Below are positions 29,446-40,700 of a DNA stretch of 64,000 bases, piece after piece. This DNA is from Streptomyces sp. DHE7-1 (GTDB lineage Bacteria; Actinomycetota; Actinomycetes; Streptomycetales; Streptomycetaceae). The translations under genes and the position numbers were made by a program. The DNA is taken from the NCBI GenBank assembly GCA_016432725.1, contig JACJDG010000003.1, positions 6,230,001 to 6,294,000 on the forward strand, given 5' to 3'. Position 1 is the stretch's first letter; every line of letters begins with the position of its first letter. The notes under the pieces are model-generated. The model worked only from the letters and a program-made list of their open reading frames with translations. It was not told where the DNA came from and made no database searches.

Positions 29446-29552
29446 CGCACCGCCCGCCGTGTGTAAACGGCTACAGACGGCCCCGCGTCCCGGGCCCGAC
29501 GCTGTTGGGACGACCACCTCATCGACGAGCGCACAGCACCGCAGGGGCACGG

Positions 29553-30380
29553 GTGAACCACGACGCGACCGAAATCACCGAGGAACACTACGAGTTGGTG
29601 ATCAGCGTCGACGCCAGACGGTCCGGGGAGTACGACGACGTCGACAAGCCGCGGATGCGCGCCCGGATCTACCGGGTGCTGGAGACGGCCTTCACCCACG
29701 CCTCCGTGCCCCGCGACGCCCTCCACCTGGAGGACCGCGGGGACGGGGTGCTCGTGGCGGTCACGGGCCGCGTCGCGGTGAGCCGGCTGCTCGGCCTGTG
29801 GCTGGTCGAGGTGCGCGAGAAGCTGCGGGACGAGAACCGGGGTCTGCGCGTGCCCCTGGGACTGCGCGTCGGCATGCACGTCGGCCCGGTCCGGCACGAC
29901 GACCGGGGCATCAGCGGACGCGCGGTCGACCTGGCCTGCCGGCTGGCCGACTCCGCCGTGGCCCGCCGCCTCCTCGACGCCAACGGGGCCGACCTGGTCC
30001 TGGTCACCTCGCGGTCCCTGTACGAGGACGTGGTCAGCGCGGGCGGCAAGTTCATCGAGCCCGGGCAGTACTCGCGGGCCCGGCTGCGGCTCAAGGAGGG
30101 CGAGGTCACCGCCTGGTGCCATCTGCCGGGCCTGCCCGCCCCCGAGATCCCCGACGACGAACCGCCCGGGACCGCCGCCGAAGCGCCCCGGCCCGGTCCC
30201 GCCACGGCACCGGACCACGAGGCCCCCGCCCCGCCGGCGGCCGGACCGGTCCGGGAGCGCCCGTCCGGTGACCAGTACACCGTGCACGGCGACATGTCCG
30301 AGCACCACGACAACGTCTACCAGCAGCCCGTGCACATCGGCCGGATCACCGACCGCGACGACGAGCGCCGCAAGGGCTGA
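29553..30380 (+). CDS. Class III nucleotide-cyclase-like protein (PycC-like)
   Basis: Start GTG at 29553; 275 residues. Residues 10-195 form a class III cyclase homology domain: ELVISVDARRSGEYDD carries the first metal Asp (D20), HLEDRGDGVLVAV the second (D64), then GLRVGMHVGPVRHDDRGIS and GRAVDLACRLAD, where the catalytic Arg is kept (R130) and the usual Asn is Asp. Both metal-binding positions are present, so activity is plausible; ATP, UTP or another NTP cannot be told apart. A Pro-rich linker (195-238) leads to a short conserved-looking tail, GDQYTVHGDMSEHHDNVYQQ then PVHIGRI. No membrane segment. It is the first gene of a nine-gene run; the NTPase gene starts five bases after its stop. 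A PycTM-type effector lies three genes downstream, as in Pycsar loci. Confidence 0.75.
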   Translation: MNHDATEITEEHYELVISVDARRSGEYDDVDKPRMRARIYRVLETAFTHASVPRDALHLEDRGDGVLVAVTGRVAVSRLLGLWLVEVREKLRDENRGLRVPLGLRVGMHVGPVRHDDRGISGRAVDLACRLADSAVARRLLDANGADLVLVTSRSLYEDVVSAGGKFIEPGQYSRARLRLKEGEVTAWCHLPGLPAPEIPDDEPPGTAAEAPRPGPATAPDHEAPAPPAAGPVRERPSGDQYTVHGDMSEHHDNVYQQPVHIGRITDRDDERRKG

Positions 30381-30385
30381 GGCGG

Positions 30386-32934
30386 ATGAGCGACGAAAGG
30401 CAGCCGGACACCCCGGCCGAGGACGCCCCCGACAAGCCCGACCAGAACCGTTCGGCCGGACCCGAGGACCGCAAGGGCCGCGACGACCGGGCCCGCGACG
30501 ACGACGGCAAGGCCGACGGCGGGTCCGGCAAGGACGACGACGCCGAGGACGAGGCCGCCGAGCGGCAGCGGGAGCGCGAACGCGAACTGGAGCGCGCCTC
30601 CGGGCGGATCAAGGAGTACACCCGCGACCCCCTCGCCGAGGAGCAGAGCGAGGACGCCCCCACCGACCTCGCCGCCGCCGCGCGGACCCGCCGCGCCACC
30701 CGGACGCTGTTCGACGTCGGCCGCGACCTGACCAGCTTCGACCGCTCGTACATCGGCAGCGCCATCGTCGGCGACATCAACCTGCACATGGACGCCCGCC
30801 GGTCCGGTGCCGGCATGCGCAGCGGGCCCGTGCCCGACGAGGAGCTGCGCCGGCTGCGCCGCGTCCACGTGGAGCCGGAGGGCTACCTGCGGCTGCGCAA
30901 CACGCTGCGCGCCCGCCGGCTGCTGGTCCTCGGGGCCGCCCCGGGCACCGGGCGGACGAGTACGGCGCTCTCCCTCCTCGACGAGGTCACCACCGCGTCG
31001 GCCAACGGCGCCGCACCGGAACCCGGCGCCGGATCGCGGGTGCGGCGGGTCGACCCGGACGGCGGGGTGCGCCGGCTCGCCGAGTCGCTGGGCCACTCCC
31101 ACGACGACGGCGAGCAGACCCAGAGCGGCACCGGCTACCTGCTGGAGCTGTCCCTGACCCGGCCCGGCGCGCTGCCGCCCGCCGAGATGGACCTCGACGA
31201 GCTCGCCGCGGCCCTGGACCGCCGCGACGCCTACGCGGTGATCGTCGTCACCGTCGGATCGGCCGCCAACGCGCTGCTCGCCGGCCGGTACGGCATGCTC
31301 TGCCCGCCCGCGCCCACCCAGGAACTGCTGCGCACCCGGCTGCTGGAACGCATGGAGCGCCACGCGGCCGCGGCACCCGACGGCGGCCCCGCCCCGGCCG
31401 AACTGCTGGCCCGCGGCGAGGAACTGTGGGCCCGCGAGGAGGTCAAGGGCGTCGTCGGGCTGAAGGACCTGCGCCCGGCGGAGGCCGGACTCCTCGCCTC
31501 CCTGCTGGCCGGCCACGTACTCGGCGACCTCTCCTACGAGGAGTTGCTGGCCGGCTGCCGGAGCCTGGCCGCGAGCCAGGTGCAGGAGTGGTTCGCCGGG
31601 GTCGACCGGGCACTGACGGCACGGCCCGCCGACGGCGCCGGTGCCGGGCACCCGGACACGGCGACCCTGTTCCACCCGGTGGCGTTCCGGATCGCCCTGG
31701 CCGTGCTCGGCGGCGCCTCGCACAGCGCGGTGGCCGCCGCCGCCTACCTGCTGACCTGGGAACTGTCCGTCCAGTGCGACCCCGACAACACCCCGGCCCG
31801 CCCGCTGTTCTGCGACGACCCGGAGGCCGACCTGGCACTCTCGCGCGCCGAGGTGACCGACGGCCGGGTCGAGGTGGCCGGCGGCGAGGTCCCGGCCCGG
31901 CTGATCTGGTACCGGGGCACCGCCCTGCCCTCCGCGGTCCTGACCGAGCTGTGGGACCGGCACTTCCCGGTCCGGGCGCCGGTGGTGCGCTGGCTCAGGC
32001 TGCTCGCGGACGACCCGCGCTCCCAGGTGTGGATGCGCGCCGCGGTGGCCGCCGGCGAGCTGTGCGTACGGGACTTCGACTACGGCTACACCGAGCTGGT
32101 GCGGCCGCTCGCCGAGGCGGCCACGCCCCGCCGCAGGATCTTCGCGGCCACCACCCTGGACCAGTCCGCCGGACACGACAGCCACCGCGGGACAGTGCAC
32201 CGGCTGGTCGGGGACTGGAGCCGCAACGGCACCAAGGCGCTGCGCTGGACGGCGGCGATGGCGCTGGGCTACGGCAACTCGGCGGCCTCCATGGACGACA
32301 CGCTGGACGGCCTAGCCAGGATCGGGGTCCGTGACGACGGGGACCAGCTCGCGGTCGCCTCCTTCAACGTCGTCCGGCTGCTGGCGCTGCCGGACGCGGA
32401 CCAGGTGCTGACGCGGATCGCCGAGTGGACCCACCACAAACGCGAGGCGTACCAGGACCTGGGCCTCGTCACCACCGTACGGCTGTCGCTGACCACGGTC
32501 GACGAGGTGCTGACGGAGGACCCCGACGCACCCCTGGCCGACCGGGGCGACTGGCCGCTGCCGCTCGCCCTGGCCGCCACCCGCCCCGAACTCGTCGGCC
32601 CCATGGCCGACCTGATGTGGACGGCCCTCAACACGGCCCGGGCCAGGGACGTGGCGATGGACGCGCTGGAACGTCTGCTGCGGTCGTCCGTCCGCAAGGA
32701 CGGCACCGAGTGGACCCGGCCGGGACTCGCGGAACTGCTGCCCGAACTGGCCACCGAGGACCACGACCAGCGGCGGCTGGACTGGCTGCTGCGCCACATG
32801 ATGAACGACCCCGAGAACCCCTCCCCGACGCGCGGGCGCGTGACCTGTGGTGGCTCGCCGTCACACCGCGGCGGCCGGACCGCAGGGAGCGGACGCGCCG
32901 GGAGAGGACCCGCGAGGAGGACAGGCATGGCTGA
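30386..32934 (+). CDS. P-loop NTPase of a multi-gene conflict-type operon (one apparent frameshift)
   Basis: Start ATG 30386; about 849 residues. The first 110 residues are highly charged and probably coiled coil (AERQRERERELERASGRIKE). A short segment SYIGSAIVGDINLHM precedes the NTPase domain, whose Walker A is LVLGAAPGTGRTSTALSLLD near residues 182-201. A candidate Walker B strand is RDAYAVIVVTVGSA, without the usual acidic pair. The long C-terminal half is helical with HEAT-like pairs (VWMRAAVAAGELCVRD, LRWTAAMALGYGNSA). The frame shifts near 32825 and ends RTREEDRHG at 32934, overlapping the next ATG by eight bases. It may be a STAND-like switch; I cannot assign a named family. Confidence 0.65.
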
Positions 32935-34650
32935 GGACGAGGACGAGACGGCGGCCGGGGCCCGGCACCCGCGGGACCGTTCCTGCGGGAGTACGCCCCG
33001 CTCGGCGCCTACCCGGCGGCGAGCGCGCAGAAGGCCTCGGTGCTGTTCTACCGCAACGGCGGCCACAGCGTGGTCACCGTCTCCGGGGTGCGGCACGTGG
33101 ACAAGCGGGCGCTGGCCCGGCCGTACAACGTGTGCGAGATCGCGCAGGGCACGTACGTCTCGCCGCTCCAGCTCGAGCTGCCGGCCGCCGGCGGCACCAG
33201 CTTCTTCAAGGCCGAGGTGGACATCGAGTGGGAGGTGACCGATCCCCATCTGGCCGCCGTCCAGGTCGTGACCGACGTCGCCGCCCGGCTGACCTCCCCG
33301 GTGCTGGAACGGCTGCGCGAGATCACCCTGACCTACCGGGTGACCGACGCCGAACAGGCCAACCGCGTCATCACCCGGGAGTGCGTCGGCGGCCGCTGGA
33401 GCGACCTCGGCAGCGAACTCGGCCTGCGGGTACGGCTGTACGTCCGCCTCGGGGTGAACGACGAGGCCATCGAGTACGCGAAACAGCGGCGCGGGGCGCA
33501 GGCCGACGCCGAGGTCACCCGGGTCCGCCAGGACTCCTTCCGGCGGATGCTCCAGGGCGGCGAGCTGGAGCAGCTCAGCTTCATGCTGGCCGCCGACCCC
33601 GAGGGCGCCAAGGACTTCCTGGAGAAGATCCGCCAGGAGGGCCGGCAGGACGAGCGGGAGCGGGTCGACCGGCTCTACACCATGGCGCTCAGGGGCGAGC
33701 TGCACGCCGCGGACGTGGAGGTGCAGGTCCTCAACCTGCTCAACCAGGACCAGCGCCGCCCGCTCCAGGGGCCCATCGGAGCCGTGCCGGCCCGCCGGGC
33801 GCCGCGCCAGCTGGAACCGGCCCCCGAGGAGCCCTTCACCCCGGACTGGGTGTCGGACGAACCGCCCCGGCGCAAGCCCCGTCGCGCAGAGTCGCACCGC
33901 GCGGAGACCTACCGGACGGAGACCCACCGCACCGAGTCCACCCGGGAGGTGCGCCGCGCAGAGACCCACCGGGACGACGACCCCCTCGGGGACGAACCGC
34001 CCCGCCGCCGCTCGGAGCCCTGGCCGGAGGACGACTACGACCGGGAGCCGCCGCGGACCCGCACCTACCGTCCGGAACCCGGCCCGGCCGACGACCACGA
34101 CCGGGAGCCGTCGCGCGGCCGGACCTACCGGCCGGACACCGGTCCCGGGGACGACTACGAGCGGCCGCCCCGGCGCGCCGGGGCGTACCGGCCCGAGCCG
34201 GAACCGGGCGACGAGCACGACCACGAGCCGTCCAGGGGCCGGACCTACCGGACCGAGGCCTATCAGGCGGACGACTACGACCGGGAGCCCGTCGGGGGAC
34301 GCGCCCGGCGCCCCGAGCCGTACCCGGGCGACGACTACGACCGGGAGCCGTCGCGGGGCCGGACCTACCGTCCGGAACCCGACCCTGCCGACGACTACGA
34401 CCGGGAGCCGTCGCGGGGCTGGACCTACCGTCCGGAGCCCGAACCGGCCGACGACTACGACCGGGAGCCGTCGCGGGGCCGGACCTACCGTCCGGAACCC
34501 GACCCTGCCGATGACTACGACCGGGAGCCGTCGCGGGGCCGGACCTACCGTCCGGAACCCGAACCGGCCGACGACCACGACCGGGAGCCGCCGCGCGGCC
34601 GCAGGCGCACCCGCGGCGACGGCTGGTCCTGGGCGGAAGAGGACCGATGA
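32927..34650 (+). CDS. SPFH/band-7-like protein with repeat tail (one apparent frameshift)
   Basis: ATG 32927 (MAEDEDETAAG) overlaps the NTPase stop. A frame break at about 32960-32985 restores PFLREYAPLGAYPAASAQKA. Residues about 30-240 look like an SPFH domain: SVLFYRNGGHSVVTVSGV, FFKAEVDIEWEVTDPHLAAV, RLREITLTYRVTDAEQAN, then DLGSELGLRVRLYVRLGVND. A helical region EYAKQRRGAQADAEVTRVRQ follows. I see no membrane segment, so scaffolding at a membrane would need a partner. The last 210 residues are ten 20-residue repeats rich in Asp, Tyr, Arg, Glu and Pro, encoded by exact 60-bp units. Its stop overlaps the PycTM start (ATGA). Confidence 0.65.
34030..34605 (+). repeat. Ten tandem 60-bp coding repeats
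   Basis: Copies begin at 34030, 34090, 34150 and every 60 bases to 34570. The consensus peptide is DDYDREPSRGRTYRPEPxPA. The copies starting at 34330, 34390, 34450 and 34510 are almost identical in DNA, while the early ones have diverged, pointing to recent expansion at the 3' side. The period is kept exactly, so the reading frame is unaffected. Confidence 0.95.
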
Positions 34651-35201
34651 CCGCCGAGGACGAGGCCGCCAGGACCTCCCCCGCCCCGGTCGTGCTCGTG
34701 CCGGACGGGGGTCGGCACAGCCACGACGGGGCGGGGGAGCGCATCGCCGAACGACTGCTCGACACGATCCGCGAGGACCTCGGACGAGCCGACTCCAAGG
34801 CCGCCGTACTGCTGTCCGGGACGCTCGCGCTGCCCGCCTTCCTGATCGGATGGCACGGCGCGCCCGGCTGGCGCGGACCCGCCGACGTGACGCTGGTCCT
34901 CGCCGCGGTGCTGTGGGCCGGCGCGGTGATCGCGCTCATCGGCGCGGTGATGCCGCGCACCGGCACGCGGCGCGGCCGGGACGAGGTCACGTACTTCGGC
35001 GACCTGGTGGCCGCCCGCGACCTGACACGGCTGTCCGCCCGGGTGGCCGACGCCGGGCGCGACCCCGCGGGGTGGCTGCTCGTCCAGGCCGTCGACGTCA
35101 GCTCGATCCTGTCCGCCAAGTACCGGGCCATCCGCTGGGGCATGGGCTCGCTCGCCCTGTCGGCGGCACTGGCCCTCGCCTGGGGCCTGACCCCGCGCTG
35201 A
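34647..35201 (+). CDS. Pycsar-type transmembrane effector (PycTM-like)
   Basis: A 184-residue intact membrane protein. After 30 polar residues comes ERIAERLLDTIREDLGRADSKAAVLL with the ADSKA word, TM1 about 52-70, TM2 about 81-102, a cytoplasmic helix with TYFGDLVAARDLTRLSARVA, then AVDVSSILSAKYRAIRWG and TM3 about 161-181. The order ADSKA, two TM helices, and L(S)xxLxxKYRxxRW before a third TM is that of the PycTM domain of Pycsar effectors, which damage the membrane when cyclic nucleotide is sensed. Unlike many PycTM proteins it carries no room for a cyclic-nucleotide-binding domain. It is coupled to the SPFH gene (ATGA) and is three genes from the cyclase-like gene. Confidence 0.75.
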   Translation: MTAEDEAARTSPAPVVLVPDGGRHSHDGAGERIAERLLDTIREDLGRADSKAAVLLSGTLALPAFLIGWHGAPGWRGPADVTLVLAAVLWAGAVIALIGAVMPRTGTRRGRDEVTYFGDLVAARDLTRLSARVADAGRDPAGWLLVQAVDVSSILSAKYRAIRWGMGSLALSAALALAWGLTPR

Positions 35202-35260
35202 GCGGGTTCGCCCGTACCGAGCACTCCATGCAGAAACGAACGAGGAATCAGGGGACCGCC

Positions 35261-37575
35261 GTGGAAACAGTCACGGGAAGACGGCAGACGCGAGGGGGCG
35301 GGATGCGCCGCGCCGCGGTCGCGATGCTGGCGGGGCCGCGTTGTCCGGCGCCCTGCTGGCACCACCGGGTCACGACCCGGTGCCGGTCGCGGACACGAGG
35401 CCGGCGTTCCCGGCGGTCAACTACGCCGTGGCCGTCGACGAGTCCGCGAGCCTCGCCGCCGCGGACATGAAGGCCGAGAAGGCCGCCGCCGCCCGGATCG
35501 CGCTCGGCGACGTCTCCTCCCGGTCCCATGTCACCGTCTTCGGCTTCGCCGCCGCCGAGTCCGACGGCCAGCGCGCGGTGGACCCGGTGTGCCCGCGGAC
35601 CGCGCTGGACGCGGCGGGCCGCGACACCATCGGCGGCTGCGTCACCAAGCTGCGCGGCCGGACCAGGAGCCAGGGCACCGGCACCGACTTCCCGAGCGCG
35701 ATACGCCAGGGCGTCCACGACCTCACCGACGGCACCGACCCGTCCCAGCCCCGGGTGCTGTTCCTGCTCACCGACGGCTACATGGACGTCAGCGACAGCC
35801 CCAAGTACGGCGACCCCGCGCACCGCGACGACGAGGGCGACCGGCAGCTCGGCCTGGCGCTGAAGGAGGCCAGGGACGAGCACGTGCAGGTGTGGCCGCT
35901 CGGCTTCGGGGACCAGCCGCGCATGGACGAGCTGAAGCGGATGGCCGCCGGCGGCTACCAGAAGGGCTGCGTCGACCTGCCGTCCGCGACCCCCGAACCC
36001 AAGAAGGTCGAGCCGGCGGCCATCGGCACCACCCTGGAGGACATCTTCGCCGCCGCCCACTGCCTGCGGCACGAGCGCGGACCCGCCCCGAAGCGGCCCC
36101 CGTCCACCCAGGAGATCGCCATCTCCCCGCTGGCGACCGTGGGCAGCATCGTGGTCGACAAGGGCGACCCCGCCGTCGAGATCACGTACTACGACCCCAA
36201 CGGCAACAAGGTGCCCACGCACGGCAAGTACCGCAAGTCGTCCTTCGAACTGGCCGGCGGCAGCGGTGTGGTGGAGGCCCTGAAGATCGTCGACCCACTG
36301 CCCGGGACCTGGAAGGTGAGGGCCGAGGCACCCGAGGGACACCGCTCGCTGCCCGTCTCGGTCAGCGTGCTGTGGCAGGGCGAGCTGCGCGGCGCCATCA
36401 CCATGGACCCGCCCTCCCCGCAGGCCGGGGACGAGGTCGAGGTGACCATGCGGCTGCAGACCCGCGAGGGCTACCAGATCAAGGACCCCCGCGACTACGA
36501 CGGGCTGCGGGTGCGCAGCGCCCTCACCGGCGACGGGTTCACCCCGCTGAAGCTGGACCTCAGCGACGACGGCAAGGCCGCCGACCCCACGGCCGGCGAC
36601 GGCTCCTTCACCGGCTCCGTGCGCGTCCCGAAGGACGCCGACGGCGCCCTGAAGGTGAGCGCCACGCTGACCGCCGCCGGGCTCAGCGCCGACACCCGCA
36701 GCGAGTCCGGCGAGGTCGCCCCCGGCCAGCTGCCCGTCACCACCTCGCTCGACCTGCCCGCCGCGGACGTCCACCCGGGCGCCCGGATCAGCGGCACCCT
36801 GGCCGTGCACAACACCAGCGGCACCGCGCACACCCTGCGGCTCGCCGTCACCGACCTCCGGTCCGGGCTGCTCTCCGTCAGCCCGGAGCGCATCACGCTG
36901 GCGCCCGGCGCGTCCGGCACCCGGAAGGTGACCGTCGAGGTCGCCCCGGCCGGCGTCTTCGGCGACCGCCTCGGCGACGACGGGCTGGACCTCGCCGGCA
37001 ACGTCACCGTCGCCGACACCACCGACCACGACCGCACCCTCGTACGGTCCCCGCTCTCGGTGCGGGTGACGCACGAGCCGGGCTTCTGGGACAAGTACAG
37101 GTGGGTGATCCTGGGCGCCGCCGCCCTGCTGGTGGCGCTGGCCCTGGTGGCCGCCGCCTGGGTGCGCCAGCGCCGGCGCGCCAAGGACCCGTACGGCCTG
37201 ACCCTGCAGCTGGTCGCGGAGGACGGCAGCGTCCTCTCCGAGCACCAGGCCGGGCACGGGCAGAAGCAGTGGTACGAGTTCATGGTCGCCGAACCCCACC
37301 GCAGCCCCCGCATCGAACGGCGCCCGCACGGCCCGTACGCCGTCCAGCGCAATCCCAAGGGCGGCGGAGCGGTCCTGCGCAGGAAGGGCGGCGGCCGGAC
37401 CCTGGTACCCGTCCGCGGCCCGGTCCCGCTGACCGAGACGCTGCAACTGGCCCTCGGCGAGGACAAGCGTCCCCCGAAGCCGAGGCGCCGCAGGCAGCCG
37501 CCGTCCCGCCCCCGCCCCGAGGCCGGCACCCCCGAGAGCAGCAGCACCCCCAGCGCCTACAGCTCCTACGAATGA
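35261..37575 (+). CDS. Membrane-anchored vWA domain protein (one apparent frameshift)
   Basis: The start is taken as GTG 35261 (METVTGRRQTRGGGMRRAAV); ATG 35303 is the alternative. A signal peptide (MRRAAVAMLAGAALSG) spans the G run 35332-35335, where one base is missing. The vWA domain has a full metal-ion-dependent adhesion site: VDESAS (DxSxS) near residue 57, GTDFPSAI and LLTDGYMDV. Ig-like beta domains follow (ITYYDPNGNKVP, GDGSFTGSVRVPKDADG, LDLPAADVHPGARISG). One membrane helix (YRWVILGAAALLVALALVAA) near residue 615 leaves about 140 cytoplasmic residues, ending in a basic, Pro/Ser-rich tail. So the vWA part is outside the cell. It lies 59 bases after PycTM. Confidence 0.8.
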
Positions 37576-37717
37576 CGCCGGGGACGGGCGGGGAGCCCGA
37601 TCGCTCCCCGCCCGGCACACCGCACCGCACCGCACCGCGGCCGCCAGGCCGTACGCACCACGCAGAAGGTCCCAGCACGAACCCGCGGCCGCCCCGGCCG
37701 CGAGCGGGGAGGAAACC

Positions 37718-40700
37718 ATGAAGATCTTCCAGCCGATGCTCTTCGTCGGCCTGGGCGGCACCGGGGACTGGTCGGCGCCGAACTCGAACGCAGACTGCGC
37801 ACCGAGCTGTGCGGGCCGGACGGCATGGCACTGACCCGGCAGAGCGGCCAGGCCCCCTACCAGCTCCCGGACTGCCTCCAGTTCGTCTACGCCGACTACA
37901 GCGAATCCGACCTGCAGCGGCTGCCGCAGTTCAACGTGGACCCCTCGCTGCGCGCCGCCTACGCCCGCACGTCCCGGGCCACCCACCACCTGCTGCCGAA
38001 CTTCGACAGTTCACCGGAAGTCACCAAGATGCTCCGGGCCAGCATGCGCGAGGAGGTGGCCGGCTGGCTCCCGCCGGTCATCGGCGAACCCGAGGTCACC
38101 CCGCTCCACAACGGCGCGGGCCAGCTCCCCACCGTCGGCCGCGCCGCCCTGTTCGCGACGCTCCGGCACGGCCTGAACCCCGTCCTCGAACCGCTGCTGC
38201 AGGCGATCGACGCCATCGCCAAGTCGGCGGGCGAACTCAGCGAGCTGGGCGGCGGCAGGGTCAGCGGCTGCGACGTGTTCGTCGCCTTCTCGGTGGCCGG
38301 CGGCACCGGCGCCGGCATCTTCCTGGACTACCTGCACCTCATCAACTACGCCTTCCAGGTACGGCGGTTCGACGGGGTCAAGATCTACCCGCTGGTGGTG
38401 ATGCCGTCGTCGTTCTCCTCCGCCACCGGCGGCGGGCGCGAGGCGGAACTCAACGCGGCCCGGTCCCTGGTGGACCTGTTCCGGCTGGTGGACCGGCAGA
38501 ACGCGCCCACCGAGGGTGCCGAGATCGGCGACCTCGACCAGGACGCCGGCTTCGCCATCCGCTACCCGGGCACCAACCCCGTCCGGCTGCGCACCGGAAT
38601 CCTCCCCACGGCGTTCCTGTTCAGCCCGACCGCCGGCATCCGCGCCGACGACCTGCGCCGCTCCATCGTCTCCCTGGTCATGTCGCTGATCGGCACCGAA
38701 CTGGGCGACGGCCGCTCCCGAGGCCGCAAGACGGCAGCCGACGACGACTACCAGACCTTCTCCGCGAGCTTCATCAACCGTGGAGTCGCCCGCAGTTCGC
38801 TGTCGCCGACCGGCATCGGCAGGCAGGGCGTCTCCACCAGCCTGGTCGCCTCCATGACCGCGCCCATGGACCAGCTCGCCGACCTGGTCGCCGGCCGGAT
38901 GCTGCGGGAGGCGGTCACCGAACTGGTGGAACGGCCGCGGGCCGCCCTGCGCGGCGACAACGGAGTGCTGATGATCCGGCAGCTCTTCGCCGACTCCCAC
39001 CTCGAAGAGCTGTGGGAGCGACGGCAGTTGCCGGTGCCCGAGCCCGAACCGCTGCCCCGGGGCGGGAAGAACGTCGAGCAGGCCCTGGGCGAGCGCATCG
39101 GCGACATGCAGCGGCAGCTGGCCGCGCTGCGCGCGGACGCCGAGCACCAGGCCGCCGTCATGGCAGACCGCTTCGCCCCGCGTCCCGCCGTCGACAAGCT
39201 GCTGCAGAGCACCGACCCCTTCCTCGCCGAACGCGTCGTGCGCGGCATACCCGACAGCGACCACGGGATCGTCCGGCTCGGCTTCCTCGGCATGCTGGAC
39301 AGCCGCGCCCGTGCCCCGCAGCGCCCGGCGGGGGTCACCGAGCAGCCGCCCAAGATTCCCCGGATCAAGGGGCAGTTGGCCGGCATGGCGCCCGCCCGCT
39401 GGGGCGACGAGGCCGTCCAGGCCGCCATCCGGGAGCAGGACGCCTGGTACGAGTGGCGCTGCCGGCTGATCTGGCACGAGGCATGGCGCGACCAGCAGCA
39501 GGTCTGGCAGCCCCACGCGGACGCGGCCGGCGCCGACCTGGACCGCCTGGTGCGGGCCTTCCGCAGCCACGGCGACCAGGAGCGCAAGGCCTCCGCGCAG
39601 AAGGGCCACGAGCTGTACGAGGACCGCACCGGAATCTCCTACCTGCTGCCGCCGCAGCGCACCATCAACCACTTCTACGAGGACGTGGTCGCCCGGCTGA
39701 TCCGCCGGGAGGGCCTGCGGGAGACCGACTACGAGGCGGCACTGCTGCTCAAGCTGGTCGACGGGGACACCTGGCGCCGCGTCCACACCCGCAGCCGCCG
39801 GGACCCGGACGGCGCCGTCGCCCAGGTCAAGGGCCAGCTCGAGGCGCGCATCACCCGGCTGTTCGCGGAGAGCGGCACGCATCTGGAGGAGCGGCCGCTG
39901 CTGCCGGCCATGGGGACCCTGCTGTCCGCCGCGGCGGGCGACCAGGACGCCACCGACCAGGTCAGCAAGGAGGCGCTCGACCTGTTCGGACGCAAGCTCG
40001 CCGGCCTGCTGCCCGTCGGGTTCACCCCGGAGGGCACCGGACCGCTGCGGGTCCTGGTCACCCACCCCCGGGTGCAGGCCGCGGAGGAGGTGCAGGAGTA
40101 CCTCGGCAAGACGCTGCGGCTGCCCTCGGACGCGAAGAACTCGGTGGAGTACCGGGCGGTGGAGAGCGACTCGATCACCGTGGTCCTCTTCCGCAGCGAG
40201 ATGAGCCTCACCCAGGTGCCCGAGGCCCGCAAGGTGCTGCGCCAGTGGGCCCGGGCGAAGGAGTCCGAGCAGGCGCAGGACGTGCTGCGCTGGCGTCAGC
40301 GCCTCGGCCATCGCGACAGCTGGATGGTCAGCAGCGAGGAGGACCGGCGCACCATCCTGCACCGGCTGCTGTGCTGCATGTGGAACGGCCAGGTGGACGT
40401 CGTGGACGGCGACCCCGCCTCCCCGGACCGGGTGAGGCTGCGGCTGTTCCCGGAGGCGGGCCCGAACGTGCCCGGCGTCCGCCTGCGCCTGGGCGACTTC
40501 CCCGGCGGGGTGTCGAGCTGGGCGGAGCTGCTGCGGTCGTACGAGCGCTGGACCGTCCTCGACGACGAGCGGACCGTGGAGGACTACTGCCGTGAGCTGA
40601 TGGGCGCGCAGCCGCTGGGCCTGGCCCGGACCGGCAGCGAACCCCATCCGCTCTTCGTCGACCTGGTCGAGAAGATCGCCCCGCGCCAGCTCGAACTGCT

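Noticed and set aside
30268..32334. Long Arg/Gly-rich plus-strand ORF overlapping the NTPase gene
   Set aside because: It is the shifted frame of the cyclase tail and NTPase gene with no motif.
34030..34605. CRISPR-like array
   Set aside because: The units are 60 bp, adjacent without spacers and in frame with a gene; they are coding tandem repeats.
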